In this document: piece by piece, positions 6,801 through 7,317 of the stretch
How positions within the stretch are numbered: position 1 is the first letter of the stretch
How the letters are laid out: the number at the start of each line of letters is the position of its first letter
Source of the DNA: Firmicutes bacterium UBA2296
Lineage (GTDB): Bacteria > Bacillota > UBA994
DNA: 7,317 bases
Reading direction: 5' to 3'
NCBI GenBank assembly: GCA_002345475.1
Contig: DDWC01000252.1
Location: 1-7,317 of the forward strand
Program-made: the position numbers and the translations under genes
Notes under the pieces: generated by a model
What the model saw: only the letters and a program-made list of their open reading frames with translations
Databases searched by the model: none
Told to the model about the DNA's origin: nothing

Positions 6801-7143
6801 TGTTGCCGGCAAGAGCCATGATATGGTGGCCAGCTACTACAAGGGCAACGACACCTTCATGCCTGTGCGTATGCTCGAAGCTTTTGGCGTAAACCTTTTC
6901 TGGAGCGAGGAGAGCCGGACTGCCTTCCTGGTCTACCGAGACAAGGTGGTCGAACTTACCATCGGCTCCACGAACGCGATGATCAATGGTGTGCCAACAC
7001 CCATTTATGGCGCCAGCGGCATGCTCCTGGCCCCCGAACTCGCGCCTGGCCGCACCATGGTGCCGTTGCGCTTTGTCAGTGAACACCTTGGCTTCAAGGT
7101 AACCTGGGATGAAAGCAACCTGATCACCATCGCAAACAACTGA
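3856..7143 (+). CDS. Exported multidomain surface protein with C-terminal stalk domain
   Basis: This 1095-residue protein has an N-terminal signal peptide: KPFLKR, a hydrophobic stretch, and probable cleavage after AKA at 35. Modules in order are inferred from sequence resemblance. Residues 36-165 are cadherin-like (DIDGATVAI, GILTLNNSGPASEYEAALRSVTF). Residues 167-284 are fibronectin III-like (TTSATLGGEVT, LAPDTTYFFRSYATNSAGTSYG). Residues 286-401 are a bacterial Ig/adhesin-like domain (AGQHLDFAVTFSESVTV, NAKYAYYVSG). Residues 411-479 and 483-555 are two MBG-type repeats (each with GGxNYNDLTL), the second divergent. Residues 557-585 hold two polyproline runs. Residues 690-790 are an Ala/Leu-rich, probably helical part with three LLEALA motifs. 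Residues 800-970 are unassigned. Residues 985-1094 are a copper-amine-oxidase N-terminal-like stalk domain (FMPVRMLEAFGVNLFW, TMVPLRFVSEHLGFKVTWD). It is likely adhesive or envelope-associated. There is no LPXTG motif, SLH domain or C-terminal membrane segment, so the stalk domain or another partner may hold it at the surface. No terminator was seen after it within the window. Confidence 0.9.
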   Translation: MTMKPFLKRVATTAIALSLIRASFGTGINPFLAKAEQLDYTVLACSCELNASAGISVHVKNGDPVTVDHDLTLTGFAADIDGATVAIRDYQGPGDSLSFASGTNGIAGHFDVQTGILTLNNSGPASEYEAALRSVTFSTAGEVGERTIDFFISTFEATKVVMVIAPPSVNTAAATSISTTSATLGGEVTADNFAEVTARGVVYTTSQVSFPGVTARAVVYSASDSYDDLIIGGNEVFEQTIGAGTGVFSQTIGSLAPDTTYFFRSYATNSAGTSYGDVLSFTTEGISPPVVISVDAPAGTYAAGQHLDFAVTFSESVTVDTAGGIPRIHLDFGGNAKYAYYVSGSESDSLLFRYTIECDDAAPNGVFLDSLNANGATIRNESGVDADLTFNSTGQTGIFIDVNDDPVKDDITGVSFTDATFTYDGTARSISISGNLPDGTSVSYTNNTGINAGIYDAVASISGGANYNDLTLNATLTIEKANITGITFGNLTVNYHEQGSAESIIRSRVVLPPGVSLNLLGLPITWSVGTFSIVAVIDGGSNYNDLTLHASLRILSPPPPPPPPPPPTPVTWPVAPPPPPPPPPPASLWLPPSSPVTGTGPTVLDGSSGIAPLIIALSAAGSVGPTFQDTMMPASLVLAPLQPDLYAWDSSFDLATCNVILTLSPQALVLHADMAGDMQQSIMDASQNTSQNESLALLEALASGEDISSVLTSATSDSVFHDALLEALAMGLSPADAIAVAQSTAEAIASLAALLVDSSSFESDLLEALALGVDIGPIIGDALASGADFLNLLIGSPDVQGDTPPLAIIVPESVLGAANGMTITITSFHGTVSVQPDAIAAASTQGKPLVISMVEQQVEAIADLLPVGTEPVSAALSICTDMTGPTWVAINMGIELSEDELMRKAFLNELMIYSIHSDGKKEMIYAVNHNIEETPYLDEQGVERTRYTLQSATFWVSYFSRFVVVQPNQQHLETTVGVPGFAVAGKSHDMVASYYKGNDTFMPVRMLEAFGVNLFWSEESRTAFLVYRDKVVELTIGSTNAMINGVPTPIYGASGMLLAPELAPGRTMVPLRFVSEHLGFKVTWDESNLITIANN
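4440..4526 (+). repeat. In-frame 51-bp-period duplication inside the FnIII-like domain
   Basis: The 36 bases at 4440-4475 match 4491-4526 with five mismatches, offset by 51 bases (17 codons). The protein shows VTARGVVY at 196-203 and VTARAVVY at 213-220. In related FnIII-like modules this strand occurs once. The copy therefore looks like a recent tandem duplication that inserts an extra strand without breaking the frame. Confidence 0.75.
5521..5640 (+). repeat. CCR triplet repeats encoding a double polyproline hinge
   Basis: Eleven consecutive proline codons (5524-5556) and ten more (5581-5610) are separated by TPVTWPVA and followed by ASLWLPPSSPV. Codons are a mix of CCG and CCA, so the tract is not a pure microsatellite. 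It divides the beta-rich N-terminal half from the helical and stalk half. Changes in triplet number would keep the frame. Runs this long normally need elongation factor P to be translated (known of polyproline tracts). Confidence 0.9.
5926..6240 (+). other. LLEALA repeat segment of the surface protein
   Basis: Three copies of LLEALAxG lie at residues 697-704, 724-731 and 765-772, each preceded by an acidic or Ser-rich stretch. The first and third are followed by xDI. A related ALASGADF occurs at about 780-790. Spacings of 27 and 41 residues are irregular. The composition (Ala, Leu, Asp, Ser; few charges) suggests amphipathic helices packed as a small repeat domain or oligomerisation segment. 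I do not recognise a named family. Confidence 0.5.
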
Positions 7144-7317
7144 ATGCTGCATTAACCGGGGGCAGATATCAGCGTTGCGAACATGCGTTCTGCACCAGAG
7201 GCAGCCCACAAGGCCGATTCCGGACATCAAGAACCTGCGTGTGTAAGCATCGGCATCATGATAGCAGCAGCGTAAATTGCAGACTTGCACCGTCGTAAGC
7301 CTGTCAGTTGAAGTACG

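Noticed and set aside
6544..7290. 248-residue open frame on the minus strand
   Set aside because: It lies almost wholly antisense to the stalk-domain end of the surface protein, whose reading is strongly supported by family motifs. The antisense product resembles nothing and has no convincing ribosome site.
7144..7317. Possible terminator after the surface-protein gene (GCAGA...TCTGC)
   Set aside because: The stem is five pairs with a long loop and no T run. No terminator can be supported before the window ends.

Overview
The window reads as chromosomal DNA from a low-to-mid GC Gram-positive bacterium, most plausibly an anaerobic Firmicute of the Peptococcaceae/Desulfotomaculum/Pelotomaculum type. 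This assignment is inferred from three things: good GGAGG-like Shine-Dalgarno sites, a large secreted protein that joins adhesin-like beta-sandwich modules and MBG-type repeats to a C-terminal copper-amine-oxidase-N-terminal-like 'stalk' domain, and generous, hairpin-rich intergenic DNA. No RNA gene, CRISPR array or intact insertion sequence was recognised.

Layout: 1-530 is non-coding. It holds a long near-perfect palindromic hairpin (47-91), one copy of a dispersed direct repeat (29-45 plus 154-166) and, just before the first gene, a promoter overlaid by repeated TGATAAYAA-type half sites. 546-1676 (+) encodes a complete class II Fic-domain AMPylase with a C-terminal winged helix. A strong terminator (1748-1790) follows. 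2035-2940 (-) encodes a complete acetamidase/formamidase-family protein, convergent with the Fic gene. 2953-3843 is about 890 bp without a credible gene. It contains a second copy of the dispersed repeat and a run of inverted repeats able to form RNA hairpins. 3856-7143 (+) encodes a 1095-residue exported multidomain surface protein. The last 174 bases hold nothing I can support.

The three genes do not form an operon: each has its own signals, and orientation and spacing separate them. No shared pathway is evident. The most interesting points are the operator-like repeats over the Fic promoter, the possible small palindromic insertion revealed by the split direct repeat, the structured non-coding stretch upstream of the surface protein, and several unexplained architectural features of that protein (internal duplication, double polyproline hinge, LLEALA repeats).
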